A stretch of 33,034 nucleotides of DNA from Syntrophomonadaceae bacterium (GCA_003550645.1 PUKV01000245.1:1-33034); one strand, 5' to 3'. Numbered from the stretch's first letter, positions 17,580 to 27,449 are shown. The notes: generated by a model from the sequence alone, not told the origin. Program-made: numbers and translations.

Positions 17580-18413
17580 TCAGGGCATTTCTTCCAAAAG
17601 CAGATCCAGTTCCCTCACATCAACGGCCAGCCCTTTTACTTCGGACGGGTCTCTGTTGCGCAGGGTGGCAAAAACCACACCTACCACTTCACCTTTTTCA
17701 TTAAACAGCGGACTGCCGCTGCTACCGGGATAGATTGCTGCTTGAACTACCAGCAAGGGAAGGTCCCGGGTAGGATGTTCACGATGTTCTACCAAAAGCC
17801 CCTTGTTGGCGATGCGGGCAAATTGCAGGGGGTTCCCAATTACCAACAGTTCACTCCCCGGTGCAGGAGGATGCCCGGCCAGGGGCACTGCCGGCAAATC
17901 TTCACCTTCTATGTCGATCACGGCCAGGTCCACATGCGGAGATATTTCCCAGTCTCTTGCAATAAAGGTCCCCCGGTTAGGGATGGAAATCCGAATTACA
18001 GCCGCATCCTCCACCAGGTGGCGGTTGGTAACAACCACACCACCGGGATCGATATTGAAACCGGTGCCGCGCCTCTGTCCCCCTGCTGCGCCAGCGGCGG
18101 AATCAATATAGATCACGGCTACCGCATTCCTGGTTTCTTCGACTACCGGGTCATCAGCCAGGGCCCATGATTCCTGCAAAAATTCAAAGGTGGGGCCGGC
18201 CAAAACCTGCAGCCAGCGGGCGGTGATGGAAAATATAAAAATGAAAGCCACGATCAGGGCAGTAGTCCCCAGGATCAACCGCCGCCTCCGGTAGCGGGCA
18301 GCCAGATCCAGGTCTTCCTGCCCTTCCTCGTATTTGCGGTTAATCTCTTCGATTATTTCCCGGTCCAGATCATCTAACTCACTATCCCGGTCATTTCCGT
18401 TTCTGCGCCTGAT
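17580..18413 (-). CDS. Membrane-anchored trypsin-like (HtrA/DegP-type) serine protease without PDZ; proposed AUC start
   Basis: GTGFNIDPGGVVVTNRHLVEDA, HVDLAVIDIEG, IYPGSSGSPLFNEKGEVVGVVFA. ORF track starts at TTG 18278; a coding-like 45-codon upstream extension leads to AAGGAG 9 nt before ATC 18413-18411. Confidence 0.8.
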   Translation of the reverse strand: MRRRNGNDRDSELDDLDREIIEEINRKYEEGQEDLDLAARYRRRRLILGTTALIVAFIFIFSITARWLQVLAGPTFEFLQESWALADDPVVEETRNAVAVIYIDSAAGAAGGQRRGTGFNIDPGGVVVTNRHLVEDAAVIRISIPNRGTFIARDWEISPHVDLAVIDIEGEDLPAVPLAGHPPAPGSELLVIGNPLQFARIANKGLLVEHREHPTRDLPLLVVQAAIYPGSSGSPLFNEKGEVVGVVFATLRNRDPSEVKGLAVDVRELDLLLEEMP

Positions 18414-18761
18414 AGAACTTCACTCCTTGATTAAAGCCCGAACCTGGCTGCAGCCAGGGTGCGCAGCTTTATATACATTTTATTATCGCCGATCTTGCTC
18501 ATTTTATAAACACCATTTTTTTAACACCGCTTAAGACTATGATTGGTATTCTATCAAACCACAGTAACTCCCTGTGCAACAACATCTTGTTACAGTTACA
18601 AAGTGAGGATGGAACGATCACTGCAGCTTATTGTTAACCGTAAATCCTGCTGCTATAATATAAAGAAGCTAAGCCGTTGCAGTTCCAGCCTCATCGATCA
18701 GCAAGCGCAGTTTTCTTAAGCAGGCCGGGCAGATACAAAAAATTAAAGTAAAGGTGAGCAA

Positions 18762-19031
18762 ATGATGAGCAATGATATCAATAAACAGCCTTTTCGTTCC
18801 GGTGAAAAAGAAGCTTTAAAGAAAAAAATCCACCGCGCTTTAGTGGAAGCCCGGAAAGCCCGTTACGAGGGCGATGAGGATAAAGCCCGGGATATTATCC
18901 GGCAGATGATGGCCGAGGCTGCCCCGGCGGCGCACCGGGCCAGCCTCGAAGGCGGCTTCAACTGGGTCGTGGAAGAGCTGAAGCCGCTAGATGAATTTTT
19001 ACTGCCGGACGACGATACAAACGGCTGCTGA
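18762..19031 (+). CDS. Small hypothetical protein (charged, helical)
   Basis: 89 aa, AAGGTGAGCAAATG start region; KKKIHRALVEARKARYEGDEDKARDIIRQMMAEAAPAAHRASLEGGFNWVVEEL. No family recognised. Confidence 0.6.
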   Translation: MMSNDINKQPFRSGEKEALKKKIHRALVEARKARYEGDEDKARDIIRQMMAEAAPAAHRASLEGGFNWVVEELKPLDEFLLPDDDTNGC

Positions 19032-19135
19032 ACACACCCTGCTTTCGCCTGACAGGCCATGCAGCCAAAACTGCCGGCATCACCTTCCACCACCATCCAA
19101 CAAAGATTGTTCAGGAAACTGTTTCACTAATATTA

Positions 19136-19738
19136 TCAGGCAGCAAGAAATACCGCCGCTACAAGGGCAACCGCTATCGCTACCGGAATGGCTATAAGAA
19201 TCACAAAGTGGATTACGTAAGCGCCAATACTGGCCCCGGTTGAAAGGCCGTGGCTTTCCCGCAGGGCAATTACCTGTAAAACAATTACCCATATCGCCAG
19301 CCCGAAGGTAATTAAACCTCCCAGAATAGCTCCCGCTATGCCGGCATAAGCAATAATTAAAGTAACCGGAACGCTTATGATCATGGGAAAATCAGCAAAA
19401 GCATAGGCGCTGAAAAGATTCCAGTAACCTCCCGTACCTCCAAATAGCCTGGCCAACAGGTGCAGCAGGGCAGTTATAATAAAGATGGAGACAACGGCAA
19501 CTATAAGCGAGCCGCTGATCAGGATCGGGGCAGAAATAAAAACACCCAGTTCCGCCATCGATTCCTCCAGGACCACCATGCCTCCATCACCGAAGATGTT
19601 GGAGACCATCACCAGGACAGCTACCCCCAGGTAAACCAGGAAAGCAAGCCCTACCGGTTTCTCCCGGGCAATCTCATTTAAAGTGCGGACCGGGCTGGCC
19701 ATCACTCCAAAAAGCCACTCTAACAGTTTTTCTCCCAT
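19136..19738 (-). CDS. YIP1-domain-like integral membrane protein
   Basis: 200 aa; MASPVRTLNEIAREKPVGLAFLVYLGVAVL followed by several TM segments, ILHLLARLFGGTGGYWNLFSAYAFADFPMI. Confidence 0.75.
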   Translation of the reverse strand: MGEKLLEWLFGVMASPVRTLNEIAREKPVGLAFLVYLGVAVLVMVSNIFGDGGMVVLEESMAELGVFISAPILISGSLIVAVVSIFIITALLHLLARLFGGTGGYWNLFSAYAFADFPMIISVPVTLIIAYAGIAGAILGGLITFGLAIWVIVLQVIALRESHGLSTGASIGAYVIHFVILIAIPVAIAVALVAAVFLAA

Positions 19739-19826
19739 TTAATAGTGCAACCTCCTTTTTGGGATAGCAGGTAAATATTATTAGCTCATTTCCTTCCAAT
19801 TTGAAACTACAGGGGACAGTTCCACT

Positions 19827-20759
19827 TTACCGGACCTGGTAGAGGATCTCGGGTGGAACACCATCGCGCAGTTTTTCGAAAAAAAGCACCTCGGGATCGA
19901 TAAAAGCCCTTTCCAGTGATGACAGGACCCGGTAACCGTAACCAAATAACTGGTCAAAAACTGACGGGGCCGGTAATTCGTAACGGACCGGATGTTCCAG
20001 GTCATTTAATTCGGCCAGGTAATCAATGGCTTCTTCAACCCCGCCCAGGCGATCTACCAGGCCCAGTTCCCTGGCCTGGCTGCCGATAAACAGTTCACCG
20101 GTAGCCAGCTCCCGCACTTCTTCTACGTCCATGTCCCGTCCTTCAGCTACATCATTAATAAACTGCTCGTAAGCCCGGTCCGAAATTTCCTGCATCAGTT
20201 CCCGTTCTTCGTCGGTCAGGCTCCGGCTGAACATATCCTTGTGCTCCCCGGATTTTATGGTTTCTACCCTGATCCCCAGTTTTTCATATAATTCTTCCAT
20301 GTCCATAACACTGCTGATCACCCCGATTGAACCGGTAATCGTTCCCGGCTGGGCCACAATCCCCTGGGCCGGGGCGGAGATGTAGTACCCCCCGGAAGCA
20401 GCCATATCGGCCATGGATACCACGATCGGCTTTTTAAAATCCCGGATTATGGCGGCAATTTCCTGGGAAGCGGCAATCGAGCCGCCCGGACTTTCCACGC
20501 GCAACACCACTCCCTCGATGTAGCGGTCTTCTTTTGCCCGCTGCAGCTGGTTGTAGACATGATCAGGAGAAATACCCCCGCCAAAAAAACCGCCCATGCC
20601 TTCCTGAATTGGGCCCTGTAGCTTGATGACTACGATCCGGTCTTGATCTTTAGGGGGACGCTCCCTTCTCGGGTCGGCCCCATCAATAAAGGGAAGCACT
20701 AAACCCGCCAGCACCGATACGGCAATCAGGGAAATTATAAAGATTTTTCTTTTATTCAT
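19827..20759 (-). CDS. sppA: Signal peptide peptidase SppA
   Basis: VVLRVESPGGSIAASQEIAAIIRDFKKPIVVSMADMAASGGYYISAPAQGIVAQPGTITGSIGVIS. Start moved to MNKRKIF at 20759 (GGAG 9-10 nt upstream). Confidence 0.92.
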   Translation of the reverse strand: MNKRKIFIISLIAVSVLAGLVLPFIDGADPRRERPPKDQDRIVVIKLQGPIQEGMGGFFGGGISPDHVYNQLQRAKEDRYIEGVVLRVESPGGSIAASQEIAAIIRDFKKPIVVSMADMAASGGYYISAPAQGIVAQPGTITGSIGVISSVMDMEELYEKLGIRVETIKSGEHKDMFSRSLTDEERELMQEISDRAYEQFINDVAEGRDMDVEEVRELATGELFIGSQARELGLVDRLGGVEEAIDYLAELNDLEHPVRYELPAPSVFDQLFGYGYRVLSSLERAFIDPEVLFFEKLRDGVPPEILYQVR

Positions 20760-21005
20760 TACCAAACACTCCTTTTGCAATTTCCATGCTGTTCTAGTTT
20801 GACAGCACCGGTCCGATTCCTGCCGCTTTAGCTTTGAAAATAAGCCCGCCCTCTTTTCAAAAGCCGCGATTGCTTCCAAAATATAGCCGGTTTATTTATT
20901 TCACAACCCTGATCAACGGCTGGGAGAGCATGCGATTCCTGGTTGCCTGTACCTCGAATCGCGAAATGGGTTATAATTGAATGTAAATATAATTGATTGT
21001 TGTGG

Positions 21006-21034
21006 TTGTGCACCCCGGCTGCCTGTGATAAAAT
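21006..21034 (+). promoter_or_regulatory. Putative sigma-A-type promoter for cupin-flavodiiron genes
   Basis: TTGTGC - 17 nt - TAAAAT. Confidence 0.45.
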
Positions 21035-21085
21035 ATACTTAACTGATATAGTTATAAATATTTAATCCCCCTGGGAGGTAACATT

Positions 21086-21412
21086 ATGAGCGAAAGTAAC
21101 CTGAACGAAAAAGCCTTAAACTTAAAAACCCTGGTAGAATACCAGGACGGATCGATTGTCAGCAAGGAAGTGATGAAAAAAGATACAGGCTCGGTTACCC
21201 TGTTCGCATTTGACCAGGGCCAGGGATTAAGCGAACATACCGCTACCTTTGATGCCATGGTCTGCATCCTGGACGGTAGAGCGGAGGTAATTATCTCCGG
21301 GCAGCCCTACCAGGTGCGTGAAGGTGAAATGATCATCATGCCGGCCGACAAACCGCATGCCCTTAAAGCCAACGAGCGTTTTAAAATGATGCTGGTGATG
21401 ATCCGGTCCTGA
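21086..21412 (+). CDS. Cupin-domain protein
   Basis: LSEHTATFDAMVCILDGRAEVIISGQPYQVREGEMIIMPADKPHALKANERFKMMLVMIRS; GGGAGG upstream. Confidence 0.9.
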   Translation: MSESNLNEKALNLKTLVEYQDGSIVSKEVMKKDTGSVTLFAFDQGQGLSEHTATFDAMVCILDGRAEVIISGQPYQVREGEMIIMPADKPHALKANERFKMMLVMIRS

Positions 21413-21476
21413 GTGTTTTTTGCCCGGCTGGAGTAATAATTTTTCCGCAAAAATTCTTTTACTGGAGGTTAGATCA

Positions 21477-22673
21477 ATGTCTTTTAAAGTAAATGATAAT
21501 GTGACCTGGGTCGGAAAAATTGACTGGGAACTGCGCAAGTTCCACGGAGAAGAGCTGAGCACCCACAAGGGGACCAGCTATAACTCCTACCTGGTCAGGG
21601 GCAGCGAAAAGACCGTCTTAATCGACACGGTCTGGAAGCCTTTTGCCGAAGAGTTTGTCAAAAATTTGAAAAAAGAAATTGACTTAAATGAAATCGACTG
21701 CATCGTAGCCAACCACGGCGAGGTTGACCACAGCGGCGCTTTGAGAGAACTGCTGCGTGAAATACCGGGCACCCCGGTTTACTGCTCCAAGGCCGCCGTT
21801 AAATCCCTAAAAGGCCAGTACCACGAAGACTGGAATTTCCAGACGGTCAAAACCGGGGATAAGCTGAGCCTGGGCGACCGGGAGCTGGTATTCGTAGAAG
21901 CAAAAATGCTGCACTGGCCGGACAGCATGTTCTGCTACCTGACCGGCGACAATATTCTCTTTCCCAACGACGCTTTCGGGCAGCACTATGCTTCGGAGCA
22001 CATGTTTAACGACCTGGTGGACCAGGACGAACTCTACCGGGAAGCGATCAAGTACTACGCCAACATCCTCACCCCCTTCAGCAAGCTGGTCACCGCCAAG
22101 ATCAAGGAAGTGCTGGACTTAAACCTCCAGGTGGACATGATCTGCCCCAGCCACGGCATCATCTGGCGCCAGGACCCCCTGCAGATAGTCAAAAAGTACC
22201 AGGAGTGGGCCAATGCTTACCAGGAAAATCAGGTCACCATTGTGTATGATACCATGTGGGATGGAACCAGGCGGACTGCTGAAGCGATCGCTGCCGGCAT
22301 CAAGGAAGCTAACCCTGACCTAACGATCAAGCTATATAATGCCGCCCGCTCAGATATTAACGATGTCATTACTGAAATATTTAAATCCAAAGGGGTGGTA
22401 GTGGGTTCTCCTACCATCAACAAAGGTATCCTGCACTCTATCTCCGCTTTAATGGAAATAATCAAGGGCTTAAGTTTCCAGCAAAAGAAAGGGTGCGCTT
22501 TCGGCTGTTACGGCTGGAGCGGCGAATCGGTCAAGCTGATTACCGGTCTGCTTGAAGAAGCCGGGATTGAGCTGATCAACACCGAAGGCCTGCGCATATC
22601 CTGGAACCCGGACGAAGAAGGCGCTGCGGCAGCCAGGACTTACGGGCGGGGGATCGGCACCGCCCTGGCCTGA
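21477..22673 (+). CDS. FprA-family A-type flavoprotein (flavodiiron protein)
   Basis: IVANHGEVDHSGALREL (HxExDH), LHWPDSMFCYLTGDNILFPNDAFGQHYASE, CPSHGIIWR, flavodoxin domain VTIVYDTMWDGTRRTAEAIAAGI. ATG 21477 with GGAGG. Confidence 0.95.
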   Translation: MSFKVNDNVTWVGKIDWELRKFHGEELSTHKGTSYNSYLVRGSEKTVLIDTVWKPFAEEFVKNLKKEIDLNEIDCIVANHGEVDHSGALRELLREIPGTPVYCSKAAVKSLKGQYHEDWNFQTVKTGDKLSLGDRELVFVEAKMLHWPDSMFCYLTGDNILFPNDAFGQHYASEHMFNDLVDQDELYREAIKYYANILTPFSKLVTAKIKEVLDLNLQVDMICPSHGIIWRQDPLQIVKKYQEWANAYQENQVTIVYDTMWDGTRRTAEAIAAGIKEANPDLTIKLYNAARSDINDVITEIFKSKGVVVGSPTINKGILHSISALMEIIKGLSFQQKKGCAFGCYGWSGESVKLITGLLEEAGIELINTEGLRISWNPDEEGAAAARTYGRGIGTALA

Positions 22674-22712
22674 AGCAGTCCGGGTTTATAAAACAGGCAA
22701 AATCTAAACCAT

Positions 22713-22745
22713 GGGGATACGGGTTTAAACCCGGTCCCCTTTTTT
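22713..22745 (+). terminator. Rho-independent terminator of the cupin-flavodiiron operon
   Basis: GGGGATACGGGTTTAAACCCGGTCCCCTTTTTT. Confidence 0.85.
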
Positions 22746-23367
22746 AATGGCCCTGCCAGGGCCGGGCATTGGCGATCCCGTTCCAGTAAATATCAAGAAG
22801 CTTCTTTAAGCGGTTTTCATCTAAATCGACATCATCAAGGATCACCATTTCACCGATTACCATGTGGTTGAGGGCCAGGAAATAACGGCCGGCCAGATCC
22901 GGATCGATATCGGGGCGAATTTCTCCAAGCTTGATCCCTTCCCGGACCAGGCCGGTTATACCCTCCAGCAGTTCCCGGCGCCGCTCAAGAATCCAGGATT
23001 GCAGCTCCTTGAGGCTCTGCGGGCGCTCGTTAAAAAGCAGGTGAAGCTTGTTGCGGTTTTCCTTGACCAGGGCGAGGTGGTTAACCACTATCTCTTCCAT
23101 GGTCTCACGGGCCGAGTTTATTTCCGCCAGATGAGTCTTGAAGAGCTGCAGGTAGGAATCAGCACAGTACGAAAAGCTTTCTTTAAAAAGTTCTTCCTTG
23201 CTGGAAAAGTATTCATAAACGGTCCCTTTACCTACTGCAGCCAGCTCTGCAATTTCGGTTATCGTGACCTGGTAAAAATCCTTTTCCAAAAATTTTTCCA
23301 CAGCTGCAAGCAGGATCTGCTCCCTCTTGGTTCCCGCTTCATTGCTGCGGTGGTTTCCTGCGGGCAT
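22744..23367 (-). CDS. TetR/AcrR family transcriptional regulator
   Basis: TKREQILLAAVEKFLEKDFYQVTITEIAELAAVGKGTVYEYFSSKEELFKESF (HTH). ATG 23367 better spaced from GGGAG than ATG 23373. Confidence 0.93.
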   Translation of the reverse strand: MPAGNHRSNEAGTKREQILLAAVEKFLEKDFYQVTITEIAELAAVGKGTVYEYFSSKEELFKESFSYCADSYLQLFKTHLAEINSARETMEEIVVNHLALVKENRNKLHLLFNERPQSLKELQSWILERRRELLEGITGLVREGIKLGEIRPDIDPDLAGRYFLALNHMVIGEMVILDDVDLDENRLKKLLDIYWNGIANARPWQGH

Positions 23368-23387
23368 TGCCATCTACTCCCTTCCCT

Positions 23388-26300
23388 TTACCGTATTACC
23401 AGCAGAGTTTCCTGGCCGGCAGTGTTAAACAAGAGCAGGATCAGGGCGGCCAGGATCAGGACCAGGACCATGCGCAGAACGATTTTGACCAGGCCGTTTT
23501 TCCGCGGGCGGCCGTACTGATCCTCTTCATAATGTTCTTTGCTATGCTTAAACGGTTTCATAAAACGCCTCCCGGCTCCACTCTCCGGAAGCTGCGCATA
23601 ACCGGTGAACCCTTCTTCGGTGTACCCTGCTTCAAGCGGGCGGTCCCTGGTGACAAGCTTGTATATGGAAGGCACAGCCAAAAGTAGCAGCAGGGTTCCT
23701 GTAAACTGGCCGCCGATGATGGCGATGGCCATCGGGGCCTGCAGTTCGGCCCCTTCTCCAATACCGAGGGCCAGCGGGAAAAGCCCCAGGGCAGTGGTGG
23801 CCGTGGTCATCAGGATAGGGCGCAAACGTGCTGCCGAGCCCTCAACGATTGCCTGCTTCAGGTCCAGGCCGCGCAGCCTGCGCTGCTGGTTGATATAGTC
23901 AACCATGATAATACCGTCGTTAACCAGGATGCCGGATAAAACAATCAGGCCGATCAGGGCGGGAACGCTGATGTTGTTGCCGGTTATCATTAAGGCGATG
24001 ATCGACCCGGCGTAAGCCAGGGGCAGCGTGCAAATGATTATAAAGGGATGCAGCAGCGATTCAAACTGGGCCGCCATAACCAGGTAAACCAGGAGCATGG
24101 CCACAAAGAGGACCAGTTCCAGTTCATCAAGCACCTCGTCCATCATTACGGCGCTGCCGGCCGTGGCAATTTCGTAACCGTCGGGGAGAGCGAGCTCTTC
24201 CAGGGCCTCAAAAGCGATAGACTGGGCCGTACCCATATCCAGGTTTCCATACTGGGCCTCGATCTGGCCGATGATCTCCCGGTTTTCCCGCGGAATACTC
24301 CGGGGGCCAAAAGATTCTTCCAGCTCGGCAACTTCATTGATGCGCACGTACTCACCGCCAGCCGTGTAAAAGCCGACTTCGCCAAGGTCTTCGATGGTCT
24401 TAATCTCACGCTTTTCATAACCGAGGACAATATTCATAATCCCGGTTGAGGTTTCAATCCGGCTTACCGGTATCCCTTCGAGAGATTCCCTGACAGCGCC
24501 GGCCACCTGGGCCAGGGTTACCCCCTTTTGCAGGGCTTCGCTGTGATCGAGGCGGACATGAACCTCGGGGCGGTTTTCTTCCAGGGAAGACTGGACATCG
24601 GTAAACTGGGGATGATCCGATAAAATTTCGGCAGCCTCCCCCGTGATTTCTATGACCCGCTCCAGGTTGTCGCCCCTGACCACCAGATCCAGGCTGGTTT
24701 CCAGCCCGGCAGCATCCAGGACAGTCTGCCTCGAAAAAGTGGTTTGCGCTTCGTAGGGAAGTTTTTCGGCTTCCTGCCTGACCTCCTCGATTACCAGGTC
24801 TATACTTCCAAGGTACTCCGGTGCAATATCCACCCTAAGCCGGCCCTGGTTGGAAGAACCGCCGCCGCCAGGCATGCCCATAAACCCGGATCCGCCCACC
24901 CGGGTTGAATAGCTGTCCACTTCCTCCCTGCCGGCGATAATGTTTTCCAGTTCAGTTATGTAAGCATCAGTTCTTTCAAGCGTGGTCCCGGGAGGCAGGG
25001 TGACATTGATCGAAAAGGACGACTCCTCCGGGTTGGGAAACAGTTCAGTTCCCAGGGTAGTAAAGCCAAAAGCCCCAAAAGCGACAAAAATAAGGGCAAA
25101 AATGATCACCCACCAGGGGTGGTCTACAGCCAGCTTAAGGGAGCGGCGGTATAAGGGGAGGCGGGGTATCTTTGAACGCTCTTCCTGCAGATCTCTTTTT
25201 CTCTGCAGAGAACGGGAAGCAAGCAGGGGGATCACGGTCAGGGCCATGAACAAAGAAGCCAGGATGGCACACCCTACAGTCAAGGCAAATTCCCAGAACA
25301 GCTGGCCGGCCAGACCACTCAGAAAGACCACGGGAAAGAAAACGCTGATCGTGGTCAGGGTAGAAGCAGTGATCGCCCCGGCCACCTCCCGGGCTCCGTT
25401 GATGGAAGCTTCGGCTGGATTTTCGCCCAGCTGATAATGACGGTAAATATTTTCACTGACCACGATAGCATTATCAACCAGCATCCCCGCCGCCAGGGCC
25501 AGACCGCCCAGGGTCATCAGGTTAATGGTAATGTCCGTAAAATAAAGCAGGGTAAAAGTGGCAATGATCGCTGCAGGAATACTGAGGCCGATAAACATGG
25601 TCGTGCGCCAGTTTTTCAAAAACAGGAGCAGGACAATTATAGCCAGGGCGGCCCCGCCGAGCAGCGACCGGGCCAGGTCGGCCAGGGCATGTTCAATTTC
25701 TTCAGCCTGGTCAAAGACGGTATTAAACTGCACCTGGGAAAAGTTACCAACGCTTTCTTCGGAAAGCTCATCTAAGGCCTGGCGCACCTGCCGGGCCACG
25801 GAGACGGTATTGGCATCGCCTTCTTTTTGAATCATCAGGCCGATGCTGGGCTGCATGTTAAACCGGGAAAAGGAAGTCGGTTCATAGGTGTCCTGCACGA
25901 TATCGGCCACCATCCCCAGCGATACCGGGACAATGGGAAAATCGTCACCAAGGTCAATACCGGCAAAGGGGTTGCCTCCGCCAACAGACATATTGCCGCC
26001 GATCATCCCCGCCGCCAGATCGGTAAGAAGGTCTTCCAGGCCGAGCGAGGCATCATCGAGCCCCCGCCTGGTTTCTCTTTCCAGGTCTGAAAAAAAACTT
26101 TCCAGGTCGGGTATGGATATAAGAGGCTCCTGCCGGATATCGGGCCAGTTTTCATGAAAACTGACCAGCAGGTGGTTGGCGCCGGCAGCGGTTATTAGAG
26201 GGTGGCGTTCAACCAGCCTCTCCAGGTCGGTTGAATTGAGCTCATAGTTACCCAGGGCAACCGGGTCCAGGGGAATAATAACCCGGTCGTTATCCCAGGC

Positions 26301-27449
26301 TGCATAATCGATGAGCCAGAGCTGTTCAAGGGTAAGGGGGCCGTCTGCAAGTAGTTCCGAAAAATCCCGGTCCAAATTAACAGGAAGGTTGCCAAGCGAA
26401 TCCATGGAAAGGACCAGGTGCCTGCTACCAGCCTGATAGGTAATTTCCGGATGCGCGGTAAAGATGCGCATACTGCTTTCCAGGTCTACATCTTCATTGC
26501 CGGCAGCTTGATCTGTAACGGGTAAAATAATGCTGCTGCCTGATACAGTGGCGCCGTTGAAATCAAAAATATCATCCCAGTAGAGTTCCCGGACAGGCAG
26601 GCTGCCGGAACCGCCTCCACCGCCGGCAAAACCGGTTGCCTGCTCTTCGATGATGCGGTTTAAGTCAATATTGATTTCCTGCCCGATCAGCCTTTCCAGT
26701 TCGTCCTGGTCGATTTTAAAGCCGACAATCAGGTCTGATAACATATCCGCTTCTGCGTAGCGGCCCAGGAAACGGAGCCGGACCTGGCGATCCTCGAGAT
26801 CAATGATCCCGGCCGGCAGGTCCATCAGGCTGGCCCGGAGCACGTTGGCTACCTGCTCAAAAGAGACTTCATATTCGGCCATCTGCCCCGGCTCAGCCCT
26901 GACAAATATATCTTCTTCCACCCCGCCCTGGACCTGCACCTCGGCCACGCCAAGGATCGATTCCAGCCTGGGAGCGGCCGTTTCTTTCAACCATTCTGTC
27001 AGTCGGGCCGGATCATCGGCCCCCGAGGCTGAAACCTGCATAATCGGCATCAGGGTGGGATCAAACTCAATAATCATGGGCCTCTGGACCTCATCAGGCA
27101 GGTTAACCAGGTCCAGGCGCATCCTGACATCCTCACGCAAACTCTTAACGTCGGCGCCCCAGTCAAATAAAACGATGACCAGGGACATATTTTCCTGGGA
27201 AATGGAGTTGATACCGGTAACCCCACCGACAGTGGATACGCCTTCCTCAATGGGCCTGGTGACCAGCTCCAGCGATTCCTGGGGAGAACTGCCGGGAAAT
27301 GCAGTAATCACGGCCAGCACCGGGGCTTCAATGTCCGGCAGCAGGTCGAGTGGGCTCTGGGACAGGCTTACCAGCCCGATCACCAGGATCAAGATTAATA
27401 TGGCCCCGGTCGCAACGGGGCGTTTAACTGCCAGTCTTGACAGGTTCAT
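23388..27449 (-). CDS. RND (AcrB/SwrC-type) efflux permease, 1353 aa, with large periplasmic-loop insertion and C-terminal extra TM
   Basis: MNLSRLAVKRPVATGAILILILVIGLVSLSQSPLDLLPDIEAPVLAVITAFPGSSPQE...GGLALAAGMLVDNAIVVSENIYRH...GIIMVDYINQQRRLRGLDLKQAIVEGSAARLRPILMTTATTALGLFPLALG; AGGAG 9 nt before ATG. Confidence 0.95.
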   Translation of the reverse strand: MNLSRLAVKRPVATGAILILILVIGLVSLSQSPLDLLPDIEAPVLAVITAFPGSSPQESLELVTRPIEEGVSTVGGVTGINSISQENMSLVIVLFDWGADVKSLREDVRMRLDLVNLPDEVQRPMIIEFDPTLMPIMQVSASGADDPARLTEWLKETAAPRLESILGVAEVQVQGGVEEDIFVRAEPGQMAEYEVSFEQVANVLRASLMDLPAGIIDLEDRQVRLRFLGRYAEADMLSDLIVGFKIDQDELERLIGQEINIDLNRIIEEQATGFAGGGGGSGSLPVRELYWDDIFDFNGATVSGSSIILPVTDQAAGNEDVDLESSMRIFTAHPEITYQAGSRHLVLSMDSLGNLPVNLDRDFSELLADGPLTLEQLWLIDYAAWDNDRVIIPLDPVALGNYELNSTDLERLVERHPLITAAGANHLLVSFHENWPDIRQEPLISIPDLESFFSDLERETRRGLDDASLGLEDLLTDLAAGMIGGNMSVGGGNPFAGIDLGDDFPIVPVSLGMVADIVQDTYEPTSFSRFNMQPSIGLMIQKEGDANTVSVARQVRQALDELSEESVGNFSQVQFNTVFDQAEEIEHALADLARSLLGGAALAIIVLLLFLKNWRTTMFIGLSIPAAIIATFTLLYFTDITINLMTLGGLALAAGMLVDNAIVVSENIYRHYQLGENPAEASINGAREVAGAITASTLTTISVFFPVVFLSGLAGQLFWEFALTVGCAILASLFMALTVIPLLASRSLQRKRDLQEERSKIPRLPLYRRSLKLAVDHPWWVIIFALIFVAFGAFGFTTLGTELFPNPEESSFSINVTLPPGTTLERTDAYITELENIIAGREEVDSYSTRVGGSGFMGMPGGGGSSNQGRLRVDIAPEYLGSIDLVIEEVRQEAEKLPYEAQTTFSRQTVLDAAGLETSLDLVVRGDNLERVIEITGEAAEILSDHPQFTDVQSSLEENRPEVHVRLDHSEALQKGVTLAQVAGAVRESLEGIPVSRIETSTGIMNIVLGYEKREIKTIEDLGEVGFYTAGGEYVRINEVAELEESFGPRSIPRENREIIGQIEAQYGNLDMGTAQSIAFEALEELALPDGYEIATAGSAVMMDEVLDELELVLFVAMLLVYLVMAAQFESLLHPFIIICTLPLAYAGSIIALMITGNNISVPALIGLIVLSGILVNDGIIMVDYINQQRRLRGLDLKQAIVEGSAARLRPILMTTATTALGLFPLALGIGEGAELQAPMAIAIIGGQFTGTLLLLLAVPSIYKLVTRDRPLEAGYTEEGFTGYAQLPESGAGRRFMKPFKHSKEHYEEDQYGRPRKNGLVKIVLRMVLVLILAALILLLFNTAGQETLLVIR

